Positions 26,718-36,592 of a stretch of DNA of 64,000 bases are shown piece by piece. The position numbers and the translations under genes are program-made. The stretch covers positions 124,001 through 188,000 of the forward strand of contig JAJTXY010000003.1 in NCBI GenBank assembly GCA_021463865.1, written 5' to 3'. Below the pieces are notes generated by a model. It saw nothing but the letters and a program-made list of their open reading frames with translations, made no database searches and was not told where the DNA came from. The first letter of the stretch is position 1. Every line of letters starts with the position of its first letter. Source of the DNA: Anaerolineae bacterium. Its GTDB lineage: Bacteria > Chloroflexota > Anaerolineae > Aggregatilineales > J027.

Positions 26718-27608
26718 CTAGCTCCCGACCTCAATCCCCGACAAATTTTCCAGCGCCTTCACCAGTGCGTGATTGCCTTCATGCCCCAAACCACGTGCTT
26801 GCAGGGTGCGATACAGATTAAAAATCAGATTGGTGCCAAGTGCCGGAATCCCCAATTGGTCAGCCGCCTCCAAAATCAAGCGCACATCTTTTTGTTGCAA
26901 GTCAATCGTGAAGCCGGGACGCCAATCACGTTTGATGGCTTGGGGGCCGCGATTGCTTAACATCCAACTCCCTGCCGCGCCTTGTGATACCGCGTCAATC
27001 GCCTTTTGCAAATCCAAGCCACCTGCCTGTGCAAACAACAGAGCTTCGCTGACGGCAAGGCAGTTAATCACTACCAATATCTGATTAAACAACTTAACCA
27101 TCTGGCCTGCCCCATGACCGCCGACGTGGGTGATGGTTTTGCCCATCGCCTTGAAATAGGGCATGGCGCGTTCCAATTGATCGGCTTCGCCACCGACCAT
27201 AATCGCCAACGTGCCTTTTGCCGCGCCTTCACTCCCGCCGCTGACCGGGGCATCCAGCATAAAAACACCTTTTTGGGCAAGGCGTTCAGCAATTTGCTGG
27301 GTGGCCTGTGGGCTGATGGTACTCATATCAATCACCAACGACCCCGATTTTGCCCCACGTATGACCCCGACCTCACCAAGAATGACTTCTTCAACATCCG
27401 GGGTATCACTTACGCAAACGAAGATAATATCGCTGTGGGCGGCGACATCGGCAGGGCTGGTCGCGGCAACCGCACCCTCTTTGACTAATTCGTCCGCTTT
27501 GCTGGCGGTACGATTCCACACCCGTACTTCAACTCCGGCTTTCAACAGATTGCACGTCATGCCCCGACCCATAATGCCAAGCCCAATAAACCCGACTTTT
27601 TCACTCAT
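26718..27608 (-). CDS. NAD(P)-dependent 3-hydroxyisobutyrate/tartronate-semialdehyde-type dehydrogenase
   Basis: Beta-hydroxyacid dehydrogenase of 296 residues. The Rossmann motif VGFIGLGIMGRGM is at the N-terminus, the substrate-binding DAPVSGGSEGAAKGTL follows, and the catalytic Lys is about residue 172 in GAGQMVKLFNQ. These enzymes oxidise 3-hydroxyisobutyrate or reduce tartronate or succinate semialdehyde; the sequence alone does not distinguish them. I start at ATG 27608 (MSEKVGF) with GAGG eight bases upstream rather than at a codon 11 residues earlier. It is a single transcription unit. Confidence 0.92.
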   Translation of the reverse strand: MSEKVGFIGLGIMGRGMTCNLLKAGVEVRVWNRTASKADELVKEGAVAATSPADVAAHSDIIFVCVSDTPDVEEVILGEVGVIRGAKSGSLVIDMSTISPQATQQIAERLAQKGVFMLDAPVSGGSEGAAKGTLAIMVGGEADQLERAMPYFKAMGKTITHVGGHGAGQMVKLFNQILVVINCLAVSEALLFAQAGGLDLQKAIDAVSQGAAGSWMLSNRGPQAIKRDWRPGFTIDLQQKDVRLILEAADQLGIPALGTNLIFNLYRTLQARGLGHEGNHALVKALENLSGIEVGS

Positions 27609-27766
27609 ATTAAGCCTCAATAATCCTTGAACAAAAGCCACCGAATTTGAATTTGTATGATACCTGCTATCTCAAGATATTGTCACTTTTTGATTTTGAT
27701 TTACAATCATAAGTAAGCCATATATATAATCGTTTTTATCCATTTTTGAGTATGGAGTTCAGTTTT

Positions 27767-29224
27767 ATGGACGACCAACAGCCAAACGATTCTTCAGAAG
27801 ACCAAGAAATCGAACAAGATACGCCACGTAAATTCCCAAAGCTACCGCGTCGAAAAACTAAACAAGCCAATAGTGACACTCCCGTTGATACTCCTGCTGA
27901 GGGGCGAAAATTTAGTGAACAAATTGCCCGAATAACTATTGAGCCTGCTCAAGAAACCTTTGGCAGATTACAGCGGCGTTTTGGGGAGGATTATTATGTT
28001 ATTTTGAATGAAAACCCAATTGTGACTGACACCTTATCTCGTTCAGACCTTCTCTACGAAAACCAAACCCTATTGTATACGGCTTTTAATGTCCACTGGG
28101 TAACAACTGTGTTTTGGGGATCGGCTGCAAAGGCAGTAACGCAATTTGAGCATGGTATCGGTTCTGTCACAGGCCGATGGTTTCATTACGGGCCGGGCCA
28201 TTTAAAACGATGGGATGAAATCAATAAATTTATGGATACCGCTGTGGGTAGAGGGCACAGGCTAAAATTTGGACATTCCATTGACTATTTGCCGCAGATT
28301 ATAGAGGATTTTGGGCTTGAGGGGGTGCCCGCATATGTTATGCACTTACTTCAGGACTTCACCACCGTGGATGGCATACCAATCGTCCGAAATGCGTGGG
28401 AGGTCAAAAGGCAGCTAGAGCTAGTTGGTTTATCCACTAAAACGGCTGCTCGGCTGGTATCAATCAATTTCGCTAGAACCATATCATCTATCACAACGGC
28501 GATTTGGCTATATCAACTATGGCAAGATGCAGATGCTAGATTCAAACTTTCTAAACAGTCAAAGTATGAGAATTACATTAAAACAGCGCAAGGGGCGGCA
28601 GAAAACAGCGACTATACGGCAGCCATAATAAATTTACAAAGAGCGCTAGAACTTGAACGCGACCCCCAAACACTCATGACATTAGGCCATATTTACATGC
28701 AAAGAGCAGCCAACCGACTGCGATCCCATCAGGCTTTTACTGAGGCTGTGACGATGCTATCTACGGACATTAACACCACTGTTGACTATGGTGGTGCAAA
28801 TCTAAGTTTACGTGGAATTGCTGGTACTCAGGCTCTTTCAACCGCAGATGTGTTGTCTGAAATTCACCCCGAACATTGGAACGACTATATTCAAGATTTG
28901 GTCAACGCCACTGTTTATTCGTTTGCTTCAACCGCCGAAAAGCAATTTGAAAGCCGTGTCACTGACCCGCTGGTTGCCCCTGCCAAATTCTCCGCCGCTA
29001 TCAACTACTATTTAGCTGCGAAATCAGCCTGTTACTATCCATTGATGCAAGACCGCCAAGAGGTAGTTGTTAGCAATCTTAAACAGGCACTTCGTTCACT
29101 TGGGTTAGTAGCTCAATATAATGAAGAAAACCTTCGTGAACCCATCAGCACCATTCAAAGATTGTGGGTGATGGAACTTATGCCGCCCGATGAGATAGAA
29201 ATTGCTTTGGGTACTTATCTTTAA
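27767..29224 (+). CDS. Orphan protein with TPR-like region
   Basis: I do not recognise the family of this 485-residue protein. Residues 1-50 are acidic/basic and probably disordered (DSSEDQEIEQDTPRKF). The middle part is mixed, with Trp- and His-rich stretches such as GRWFHYGPGHLKRWDEI. A helical part near 270-320 (AAENSDYTAAIINLQRALEL) looks like TPR repeats. There is no signal peptide or clear membrane helix. I prefer ATG 27767 since GGAG lies nine bases upstream; ATG 27752 is an alternative. A+T-richer than neighbours and monocistronic, so it may be acquired. Confidence 0.6.
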   Translation: MDDQQPNDSSEDQEIEQDTPRKFPKLPRRKTKQANSDTPVDTPAEGRKFSEQIARITIEPAQETFGRLQRRFGEDYYVILNENPIVTDTLSRSDLLYENQTLLYTAFNVHWVTTVFWGSAAKAVTQFEHGIGSVTGRWFHYGPGHLKRWDEINKFMDTAVGRGHRLKFGHSIDYLPQIIEDFGLEGVPAYVMHLLQDFTTVDGIPIVRNAWEVKRQLELVGLSTKTAARLVSINFARTISSITTAIWLYQLWQDADARFKLSKQSKYENYIKTAQGAAENSDYTAAIINLQRALELERDPQTLMTLGHIYMQRAANRLRSHQAFTEAVTMLSTDINTTVDYGGANLSLRGIAGTQALSTADVLSEIHPEHWNDYIQDLVNATVYSFASTAEKQFESRVTDPLVAPAKFSAAINYYLAAKSACYYPLMQDRQEVVVSNLKQALRSLGLVAQYNEENLREPISTIQRLWVMELMPPDEIEIALGTYL

Positions 29225-29261
29225 AGCGAGTTGTCATTTTCGCCAAATACCCACTTGGGCG

Positions 29262-29290
29262 TTCATCTGGGGCGGTTTTTATGTTATACT
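29262..29290 (+). promoter_or_regulatory. Promoter of the DEAD-box helicase gene
   Basis: Extended -10 box TGTTATACT (29282-29290) with a weak -35 TTCATC (29262-29267) at 17 bases. The expected transcript start near 29297 gives a leader of about 170 bases before the ATG at 29467. Confidence 0.55.
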
Positions 29291-29391
29291 GTTCTCTGGC
29301 GTTAAATACACTGCGCCACAAGCCCCCACTAACTGCATGGTCTACGATTTGGATGATTCTAGCCCTGCTGTTGAAGCTTGGGCTTAATGCT

Positions 29392-29411
29392 GTCTGGAAA
29401 ACTTGCCAGAC
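29392..29411 (+). promoter_or_regulatory. Hairpin in the helicase mRNA leader
   Basis: GTCTGG (29392-29397) and CCAGAC (29406-29411) form a perfect six-pair stem with an eight-base loop about 55 bases before the helicase start. There is no T-run, so it is not a terminator; it could affect mRNA stability or cold-dependent translation. Confidence 0.4.
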
Positions 29412-29466
29412 GGGGAACACTGGTTCATCATCATTCAAAAGTAGTTCGGAGCATCAACAAATTTCC

Positions 29467-31167
29467 ATGAGTCAAACATTTGAGAGCCTGGGCCTCGATC
29501 CCAGATTAGTACAGACCGTCACGGAACTGGGCTATACTGACCCTTCGCCCATTCAGGTCGCCGCAATTCCGGCCTTGTTGGGTGGCACGGATATTCTAGG
29601 CCAAGCCCAAACCGGGACAGGTAAAACCGCAGCATTTGCACTGCCGATGCTGCATCAATTGGATTATTCGGCGCACGGCGTACAAGCATTGGTCTTGACA
29701 CCCACGCGCGAACTTGCCACACAAGTTTCCGAAGCGATTTATCGTTATGGCAAACATGTCGGCGTGCGTGTTGTGCCTATTTACGGTGGGCAGTCCTACA
29801 GCCGCCAGATGAAACGCCTCGAACGGGATGTGCATGTCGTCGTTGGCACGCCCGGACGCACCCTCGATTTGATTAAGCAGGGCGTGTTAAATCTTAAAGG
29901 CGTCAAGGTCGTCGTGTTAGACGAAGCGGATCGCATGTTAGATATGGGCTTCATTGAGGATGTCGAAGCGATTTTGGCGGCGACCCCTGCCGAACGGCAA
30001 ACGGCCCTGTTCTCCGCGACGTTCCCCACCGAAATTCGGGAACTCGCCAACAACTATATGCACAATCCGCAGTCAGTGTCGGTCAGCCGGGGCACATTAA
30101 CCGTTCCCCAGACCGAACAACGCTACTATCTACTACACGAATCGTCCAAACTGGCAGCGCTCACCCGTTTGCTGGAAACCGAGGATATGCAAAGCGCCTT
30201 GATTTTCACCCGTACCAAAGCGGGGGCATCGGAACTGGCCGATCAACTGTTGGCGCGGGGATTTGCTGCCGAAGCCTTACATGGCGATTTGGCCCAAGAA
30301 GTGCGTGAAACCGTACTGCGTCGCTTCCGCCGTGAACAGGTGACGATCTTAGTCGCAACCGATGTCGTGGCACGCGGTGTGGATATTCCACAGGTGTCGC
30401 ACGTCTTTAATTTTGATATTCCACTCGACCCCGAAGATTACGTCCATCGTATTGGCCGGACAGGGCGTGCGGGTCGGTCAGGGGTCGCCGTGACGCTGTT
30501 GACCCCCCGCGAAAAATTCCGTCTAAAATCCATCGAGCGCCTTATCAAGCAGCCCGTCAAATTGGCGAAGCTGCCGGGTAAAGAGGAAGTCCGCCACAAG
30601 CGCGAGGAACGGTTTATTCAAAAGCTGAGTGATGTTTTTGCTGATGCCGACCTCGACAAAGAACGGACATTGGTGCAGGAACTTGCCGACCTCAATTACG
30701 ATCTGCACGAAGTTGCCGCCGCCGCCATCAAGCTGGCCCGTGCCAATGAAAGCAACCGTCCATTGGAAGATGTTGAAGAAATTCAGGATCGGCCCGAACG
30801 AGATCGCGCTGGAAAATCCCGTGATGGTCGGCCCTTCCGTGAACACACCCATAAGAGCCATCGCCCCGGTGAGCACGGCGAAAAAGGCGAACGGCGTGAA
30901 CGCAGCAGCGGCCCTCGTTCGCATGAACCCGGTATGGTGCGCATGATCCTTAATGTTGGGCGCGAACATGGCATCCAGCCCAAAGATGTGGTCTATACCA
31001 TTGCCAGTGAAGCCGGGATTCCGGGTCGGGCGATTGGGGCGATTGAAATTCGTCAGCACCAAACCTATGTGGACGTGAAAGAAGCCCATGCCGAGCGCGT
31101 GCTGCGTCAAATGGAACACGGCATGATGCGTGGTCAACGAGTCACTCTCGTTCGCGCCGATAACTAG
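29467..31167 (+). CDS. DEAD-box RNA helicase with DbpA-like RNA-binding domain
   Basis: ATP-dependent RNA helicase of 566 residues, probably acting in ribosome assembly or mRNA remodelling. Motifs in order: Q motif TDPSPIQ, AQTGTGKT (47-54), PTRELA, VGTPGR, DEAD (152-155), SAT (183-185), ARGVDIP and HRIGRTGRAGR. A highly charged Arg/Glu/His-rich linker (about 435-490) leads to a C-terminal DbpA/CsdA-type RRM-like domain (PKDVVYTIASEAGIPGRAIGAIEI). The frame is open further upstream, but conserved sequence begins at MSQTFESLGL, so I start there. The leader is long, which fits cold-shock-type control. Confidence 0.93.
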   Translation: MSQTFESLGLDPRLVQTVTELGYTDPSPIQVAAIPALLGGTDILGQAQTGTGKTAAFALPMLHQLDYSAHGVQALVLTPTRELATQVSEAIYRYGKHVGVRVVPIYGGQSYSRQMKRLERDVHVVVGTPGRTLDLIKQGVLNLKGVKVVVLDEADRMLDMGFIEDVEAILAATPAERQTALFSATFPTEIRELANNYMHNPQSVSVSRGTLTVPQTEQRYYLLHESSKLAALTRLLETEDMQSALIFTRTKAGASELADQLLARGFAAEALHGDLAQEVRETVLRRFRREQVTILVATDVVARGVDIPQVSHVFNFDIPLDPEDYVHRIGRTGRAGRSGVAVTLLTPREKFRLKSIERLIKQPVKLAKLPGKEEVRHKREERFIQKLSDVFADADLDKERTLVQELADLNYDLHEVAAAAIKLARANESNRPLEDVEEIQDRPERDRAGKSRDGRPFREHTHKSHRPGEHGEKGERRERSSGPRSHEPGMVRMILNVGREHGIQPKDVVYTIASEAGIPGRAIGAIEIRQHQTYVDVKEAHAERVLRQMEHGMMRGQRVTLVRADN

Positions 31168-31177
31168 GCAATCGAGC

Positions 31178-31209
31178 GGGGAGGAGTGTTAAATTCCTCC
31201 CCTCTTTTT
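31178..31209 (+). terminator. Rho-independent terminator after the DEAD-box helicase
   Basis: GGGGAGGA (31178-31185) and TCCTCCCC (31195-31202) are perfect complements with a nine-base loop, followed by TCTTTTT. Confidence 0.9.
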
Positions 31210-31222
31210 CCCCCACAGGCCT

Positions 31223-33100
31223 TTATTCCTGCGTCAAACTCAACTCATATTCCCCATTGCCGCCAAAGCGCGTCACCCGAATAATATAAGTCCCGGCCAC
31301 TCCCGGCGTAAAGCGCAACACCGAATCCGTAAGTTTGAATCCAGCGGGTAGGGTATTGGCGTCATCATTATTGGCAATCTCGTTTTGATTGCCATCCAAC
31401 AAAATCAGCATGGTATCCAGTATTTGCTCCTCAGATACATCCCGCAGTGTAATCAACACCGTATCGCCGGGCAGGGCCTCAAAGGTATAATCCTGTTCAG
31501 GGCTGAGGTTGTTTAAAATGCCACGCACCGTTGTGCCATAGGTGATCGGGCCGCCGCTTGTCCCAACACTCACTTGCGAATCGTCTATTTCGGGGGAACG
31601 TCCCGGCATTGCCAAAACACTTTCCCCGCTAAATGAAAACGCCTGCATCTGGGCAAAACCCGTCGTGGGGTTGGTCTCCGCAAAATAAATCACGCTGTCT
31701 CGGCTAATACCTAGACCCGCTGGCATGAGATATTCACCCGGTTGATAGGCCCCACCGCGTGTCGCATCATAGGGAATGCCAAAGCGATCCAGTAATTCCC
31801 CAATGCTGGTCAATTGAATAAAGCCCTGATTTTGGGTGGCAATGACAATCATACCGGATGGCCCGGTGGCAATATCCAGCGGCACCGCTTCGTCGAGGAT
31901 TTGTTCATTGATACGTGTAATCAGTGGTGTGCCATCCCAGTTCAACATCTGCAAGCCGCCTTCTTTGCCAACCACAAACAAGCGGTCTTCGTTGACTTCA
32001 TTGGCAAGGTGTAGATCTTTCATTCCCGGCACAATCGTATCAAGATCAATCATTTGCAGCAGATTACCGAGCGAATCAAAACGATAGAGGCGCTGAGTCG
32101 GGGCGATGGCATGGCCTTCCGAGATGACCCACACATCCCCCTCTTTGGATACCGAAATTGAACGTGGCATTCCGGGGGCAAATTGGCCGGGGGCATCGCC
32201 TTCCACCCCCCACGAATTGGCAAATCCACCCACACGATCTGTCACCATAATGCGCTGATTACCGCGTTCGGTTGCATTGGCAAAATACAGGCGTGCGTCC
32301 GGCCCGATGGCGACATCTACATAGTTATCATTGTCATAGATGGGTGGCAAGAAATTCATAAATTCGCCTGTCTCTTGGTTGAGCGCCAAAAAGCCGCGAG
32401 GCCCAGCCGCGACATACATCACCCCAAAATCATCATAGGTAATACCACCGAGTGTCAAGGGCGCTTCTCCCGGCAGTTGACCAGATTGATACTGCCACAA
32501 CACCCCCCCGTCATCATCGGGCAGGGCGTCAAACGGATTGGTCAAACCGGCGGGCAGGCTAAAATTGAGGGTTTGCACCAATGCCTCAAATTGGGCAACA
32601 ACAGTAGGCCAAATACTTTCCTGTGCCAAGCCACGCACCACCGCCAAACGTGCCCCAACTATATTCAGTAGAGCCACACGGGTCGCAATCGCACTGTCAG
32701 GAATGGTGAATTCGGTTTGATAGCCTGTCGCGTTGCCATACACCACCGACTCTGGGGCACTGGGTGTTGCACCGGATGGCGCCAGTCGTACCAACTGATC
32801 TGGCAAGCCTGCCGCATTTTGCAGCCCCAAACCATTGTAACTGCCTACCACAATCGAAAAAATCAATCCCTGTGGGAGTTGATTATTGGCAAATAAATCG
32901 AGGTCGGCTTGTGTTCCGGCGGTTAAGCGGTCAGCCTCCACCTGCACCATCCAATCGGCAGGCATGTCAAATGAAATCCCCATCTCCACATTCTCAAAAT
33001 GGGTGGTCGTGCCTTGTGCGGCAACTGGCAATAGGGGGTGAAGGATAAGTGTGATTAAAACAAGGGCAATGAAAGGCTTCAGGCGGCCCATAATACTCAA
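31223..33100 (-). CDS. Exported NHL-type propeller protein with pre-peptidase C-terminal domain
   Basis: A 625-residue secreted protein. Signal segment (about 8-29, ALVLITLILHPLLPVAA), an N-terminal domain near 35-180 of the kind with VEMGISFDMPADWMV, a propeller region of about 200-500 (YVDVAIGPDARLYFAN, ISVSKEGDVWVISEG), and a C-terminal PPC domain (about 525-625) ending RFTPGVAGTYIIRVTRFGGNGEYELSL. PPC domains are often carried by secreted proteins. No catalytic motif is seen. TTG start at 33100 is favoured because GGAGG is six bases upstream, while the ATG three codons later is too far from it. Confidence 0.75.
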   Translation of the reverse strand: MSIMGRLKPFIALVLITLILHPLLPVAAQGTTTHFENVEMGISFDMPADWMVQVEADRLTAGTQADLDLFANNQLPQGLIFSIVVGSYNGLGLQNAAGLPDQLVRLAPSGATPSAPESVVYGNATGYQTEFTIPDSAIATRVALLNIVGARLAVVRGLAQESIWPTVVAQFEALVQTLNFSLPAGLTNPFDALPDDDGGVLWQYQSGQLPGEAPLTLGGITYDDFGVMYVAAGPRGFLALNQETGEFMNFLPPIYDNDNYVDVAIGPDARLYFANATERGNQRIMVTDRVGGFANSWGVEGDAPGQFAPGMPRSISVSKEGDVWVISEGHAIAPTQRLYRFDSLGNLLQMIDLDTIVPGMKDLHLANEVNEDRLFVVGKEGGLQMLNWDGTPLITRINEQILDEAVPLDIATGPSGMIVIATQNQGFIQLTSIGELLDRFGIPYDATRGGAYQPGEYLMPAGLGISRDSVIYFAETNPTTGFAQMQAFSFSGESVLAMPGRSPEIDDSQVSVGTSGGPITYGTTVRGILNNLSPEQDYTFEALPGDTVLITLRDVSEEQILDTMLILLDGNQNEIANNDDANTLPAGFKLTDSVLRFTPGVAGTYIIRVTRFGGNGEYELSLTQE

Positions 33101-33322
33101 AATATGCCTCCAACGGAAAACAGTAGGTAATCAGCCTACATTGTAGCGCAAACGGCATGGTTCGCGTTACGCGGCAGACAACCTGCGACAATACGTTCAC
33201 CATACGCAGGCCGAAGGTACGGTAGGCTAGTCATTCAATATAGGGTAGGATAGTAGATGTTGCTAAAATCCGAAAAATGTAAATTGCCGAACCTCACTTA
33301 ACTAAACTGCAACAGGTTTGCC

Positions 33323-36300
33323 GTGAGTCAGCGAAATTTCCAATTAGAGCGTTTTTATTACGGGGTTTTGGCTTCTAATAAAGAGGCAAAACCAACCGTC
33401 CTTGCCCGCAGCCCCAATCTTACTCCTGACCACTTGGCCGAATGTTTGGCGATTGGGCGTATTACCCCTCCCCCTCCCAACCAAACCTCGGAAGAGATGC
33501 CGGCGGCAGTGGGGTTGTTTCGCGGCGAGAAGGTAGATTTTATTCTGGCGATTGCCCAGTTGACTTCGGCGGGTACCCCTCAACTGATGTATGTTGGCGT
33601 GCCCAACGCCCCCATGCAGTGGCTAGGTGGCAACTTGGGGCCATTTAAGGCGCTGGGATACAACCAGATGCCAGTCTTTGAGCAACTACGCGAGGTGACA
33701 CCCTTTGCCCTCAATGACCCGCAACCTTTAAGTGCCGACGAACAAAGCGATGCCATGTTGGATTTGATGATGTATTGCCAAGACAACATGAAAATCGTCG
33801 AAGGGCTGCTAACCGCGCTGATACAGGGCAAAAATCTAGCGATTCTCCATGCCCCGCCCTCGCTGGAAAAACGACTGCGGTTCGTCGAGGCCCTCAATTG
33901 TTTATTGCCGCTGCCTGCCCGTATCGCTATGACCTTTGCGACCCATGTGGCAAAATCGGATACTTCCGTCGCGCAGGTAAAATTCCTCGCCGCCGATACC
34001 GTGCTAGAAGATCATATTATCTATGATTGGGCTAGTGGTGAAATCACCCCCACCAATTATGATCGGCATGATTATGCCCATTTCATCATTTCACAATTGC
34101 GGCTTGACCCCTCAAAGGCTGTCGAACAAACGGAGACTCTCGCCAAAACAGCCGTGTGGCGGGCTATTCGCAAAGACACGCTTTCAACTGCGCTAGATTG
34201 GGTAGCCCGTCGCGCCAAAATTGACAGTGTGGTCTTGGCAGGTCAACCCGCTGACCGTGCGCTTGTCTCCTCGGTCTTGCGCCAAGACCCGACCTTGCCA
34301 GATGAACTGCGTGTTGAATATGCCAAACATTTGCTATCGTTTACATTGGCGCTGCGTGATTGGCCGCCCGCCGACATCATCCCTTCGTTGTGTGCTGGTT
34401 ATAAAGATGTGGCCGAGGCTGTTTTTACACAGCTAAGGCACACCGCCGAGGGGGATCAAGCTCTTGCGACCTTTGACCTGATTGAATATTGGATTCAAAA
34501 TGTGGCCGAAGCAGTGGTCTTGCCGTGGCCTGCCATTCTCTATCGTGCTGCTGCTAGCCACCTAACCCACTTCATTACTCAACAGAAACCCCAAGAGGCT
34601 GCTCAATTTTTGCTGCGACTCGCCAGTATGCCCCCAACAATGCAGGTGGATAAATTTGCCCTGCAATTAGTGGCCCAATTCCAAACGGCTGCCCACACCT
34701 ACCCTGAAATCGCCGAAGCCATCCTGATCTTGGCAGCAATTCACCTGCCCCCCGGCAATTTCCAGCAGTTATTGGGTGATATGCCGTTTGTGATGAAACT
34801 ACCCAAACCTATTCAGCGCATTATCGCTGTGCTGCAATTGGGGGCCGGGGCCAATATCACTACACCGATTCACCCGCTTGCCTCCGCTGCTGCCAGTATC
34901 CCCCAACCTTTCCGGCCAGTTGTCTTGGTGCGCTTGGTCGAGATGGTGACAAATTTGCAGCGTACCGAATTGATTGACCAGCCTGTTTTGGAAGGGTTGC
35001 TCCATCTGGCAGGCACGAAACAAGCCGAGCAGCATGAGGCAGTAATTACCTATCTGCTAGAAGATCTTACGCGGCCCGAACGAATCCGTATTCTGCCGCC
35101 ACCAGCATGGAAGATTTTGCCAGAACTCTATTTTGCGGTTGGGCGCTATGCTGATGGTATCCGCCTGCTTGAATATTTCCAGCGGGAAGTTTTTACCAAT
35201 GAACGTCTGAAAATGTTCGTAGATTTTATCGGGGATATTTTTCTTAACAGCCGCCTTGAAAGCGACAAACTGCTGTTGGTATTAACGGCATTTGAGGGTA
35301 GCCAGATTCAGCCTGAAGCGCGGGTACGTTCATTTTGCGCGGCTTTGATTAACAAAAAATGGTCGGTGGCGATGGTGGATGCTGCCCGCCGCATGACCAC
35401 CATGATTTTTAACGACGAGCATTTACTAGAAATCATTGGCAAAGAACAAGGACTACGTTTACTGGAATTCCATGCCAATCGCAAGGACGCCCTCGATGCC
35501 TTGCGTGTTGCGACGGCTTTGACCAATCTCGCCAGCAAAATCGGCAACGATGGCCCACTGCTGCTGGTCAAAATGTGGGAATTTGTGTCATGGCAAGATG
35601 AGGTCAAAAGCGCAACGTTGGAACTCCTGCGGCGCTTTATTCGACAAATGCCCCCCGAAAAAGCACGTGGTCTACCTGCCTACTTTGGTCAATTTCTGGG
35701 GACAGAGATCGGTGAGGCTCTCCAGACCACCCGTGCTTTGAGCATCATTTTGGGGAATCAAGATTTGCCGCATTATGCTGAGGCACTGCAAATCACGGCG
35801 ACCTTTTTTACCGATATTGCCACAACTTATCACGAAAATAAAGATCGCCCCCCGCAGCATCGCCTCCGCCGTGACTTGGAATCTATGCCGGGAAATCTGA
35901 GCGAAGACGAACGCGCACGTCTAGCGCAGGACTTATTGGAGATTATCCAATTCGTCTTTGCAATGGGCAGCCACGCCGGACGCGACATTGCCAAGCGTAA
36001 ATCCGATGATAAACCCGTCAAACGCAAGACCCAGACCCAAGAAGTAATATTGGGAACAGCACCACAAACCCCAGTCGAATTTCTGGAATGGATGGGGGGT
36101 TATTTCACCAAGATTGATGTGACCGATTTAGGCTTGGCTCTCGAATCACCCACCCATATTTTTGGCAGCCGCACGATTAATGGGTTGTATCGGGAGGTGC
36201 GTACCATCCACACCCTACTGGCGAATCTCAATCTCGCGCTGCCGATTGATCGCCCTACCAGTCAATCGCCGTTTACGGCCAAAGATTTACGTGCAGAAGT

Positions 36301-36553
36301 AGCTAGTTTGTGGGATGCCGAAAGCCTTGTGCAGCAGCGTCGGTATCAATCCGTCCTCGGTGAAGAATCCCAGAAATTGGCAGCCCTTCTACAAGTCATG
36401 GCAGGGCACACCAACGACAAAATCACCGGAGATCACCCACAATCACGCCAATTAGACACAGGTAAACGTCAGCCCGAAAATGAATTGGAAGCCCTGCGGT
36501 GGATTAGTGGTTATTTTGCCCGAACGCACGAACGCCGACCACCGGGAACATAG
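33323..36553 (+). CDS. 1,076-residue orphan, tentatively GTPase-associated-protein-1-like
   Basis: A very large predicted cytoplasmic protein with a GTG start and no signal peptide. The first part (about 1-160; FYYGVLASNKEAKPTVLARS) and the next (about 150-220; LLTALIQGKNLAILHAP, then LLPLPARIAMTFATHVAK) resemble the layout of GTPase-associated protein 1 modules of bacterial conflict systems, but I make this link only tentatively from memory of the family pattern. The rest is mainly alpha-helical repeats without motifs for ATP or GTP binding. No GTPase gene is adjacent. It probably acts as a scaffold or adaptor. Confidence 0.55.
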   Translation: MSQRNFQLERFYYGVLASNKEAKPTVLARSPNLTPDHLAECLAIGRITPPPPNQTSEEMPAAVGLFRGEKVDFILAIAQLTSAGTPQLMYVGVPNAPMQWLGGNLGPFKALGYNQMPVFEQLREVTPFALNDPQPLSADEQSDAMLDLMMYCQDNMKIVEGLLTALIQGKNLAILHAPPSLEKRLRFVEALNCLLPLPARIAMTFATHVAKSDTSVAQVKFLAADTVLEDHIIYDWASGEITPTNYDRHDYAHFIISQLRLDPSKAVEQTETLAKTAVWRAIRKDTLSTALDWVARRAKIDSVVLAGQPADRALVSSVLRQDPTLPDELRVEYAKHLLSFTLALRDWPPADIIPSLCAGYKDVAEAVFTQLRHTAEGDQALATFDLIEYWIQNVAEAVVLPWPAILYRAAASHLTHFITQQKPQEAAQFLLRLASMPPTMQVDKFALQLVAQFQTAAHTYPEIAEAILILAAIHLPPGNFQQLLGDMPFVMKLPKPIQRIIAVLQLGAGANITTPIHPLASAAASIPQPFRPVVLVRLVEMVTNLQRTELIDQPVLEGLLHLAGTKQAEQHEAVITYLLEDLTRPERIRILPPPAWKILPELYFAVGRYADGIRLLEYFQREVFTNERLKMFVDFIGDIFLNSRLESDKLLLVLTAFEGSQIQPEARVRSFCAALINKKWSVAMVDAARRMTTMIFNDEHLLEIIGKEQGLRLLEFHANRKDALDALRVATALTNLASKIGNDGPLLLVKMWEFVSWQDEVKSATLELLRRFIRQMPPEKARGLPAYFGQFLGTEIGEALQTTRALSIILGNQDLPHYAEALQITATFFTDIATTYHENKDRPPQHRLRRDLESMPGNLSEDERARLAQDLLEIIQFVFAMGSHAGRDIAKRKSDDKPVKRKTQTQEVILGTAPQTPVEFLEWMGGYFTKIDVTDLGLALESPTHIFGSRTINGLYREVRTIHTLLANLNLALPIDRPTSQSPFTAKDLRAEVASLWDAESLVQQRRYQSVLGEESQKLAALLQVMAGHTNDKITGDHPQSRQLDTGKRQPENELEALRWISGYFARTHERRPPGT

Positions 36554-36592
36554 GTAGAATCGTGTCGAAGGGGAACCATGCCCTGAATTGGG

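Noticed and set aside
29281-29466. 62-residue N-terminal extension of the helicase
   Set aside because: The region contains the promoter -10 box and the leader hairpin, and helicase homology starts at the ATG at 29467.
30523-31137. 204-residue minus-strand frame
   Set aside because: Antisense to the C-terminal half of the DEAD-box helicase; no motif.
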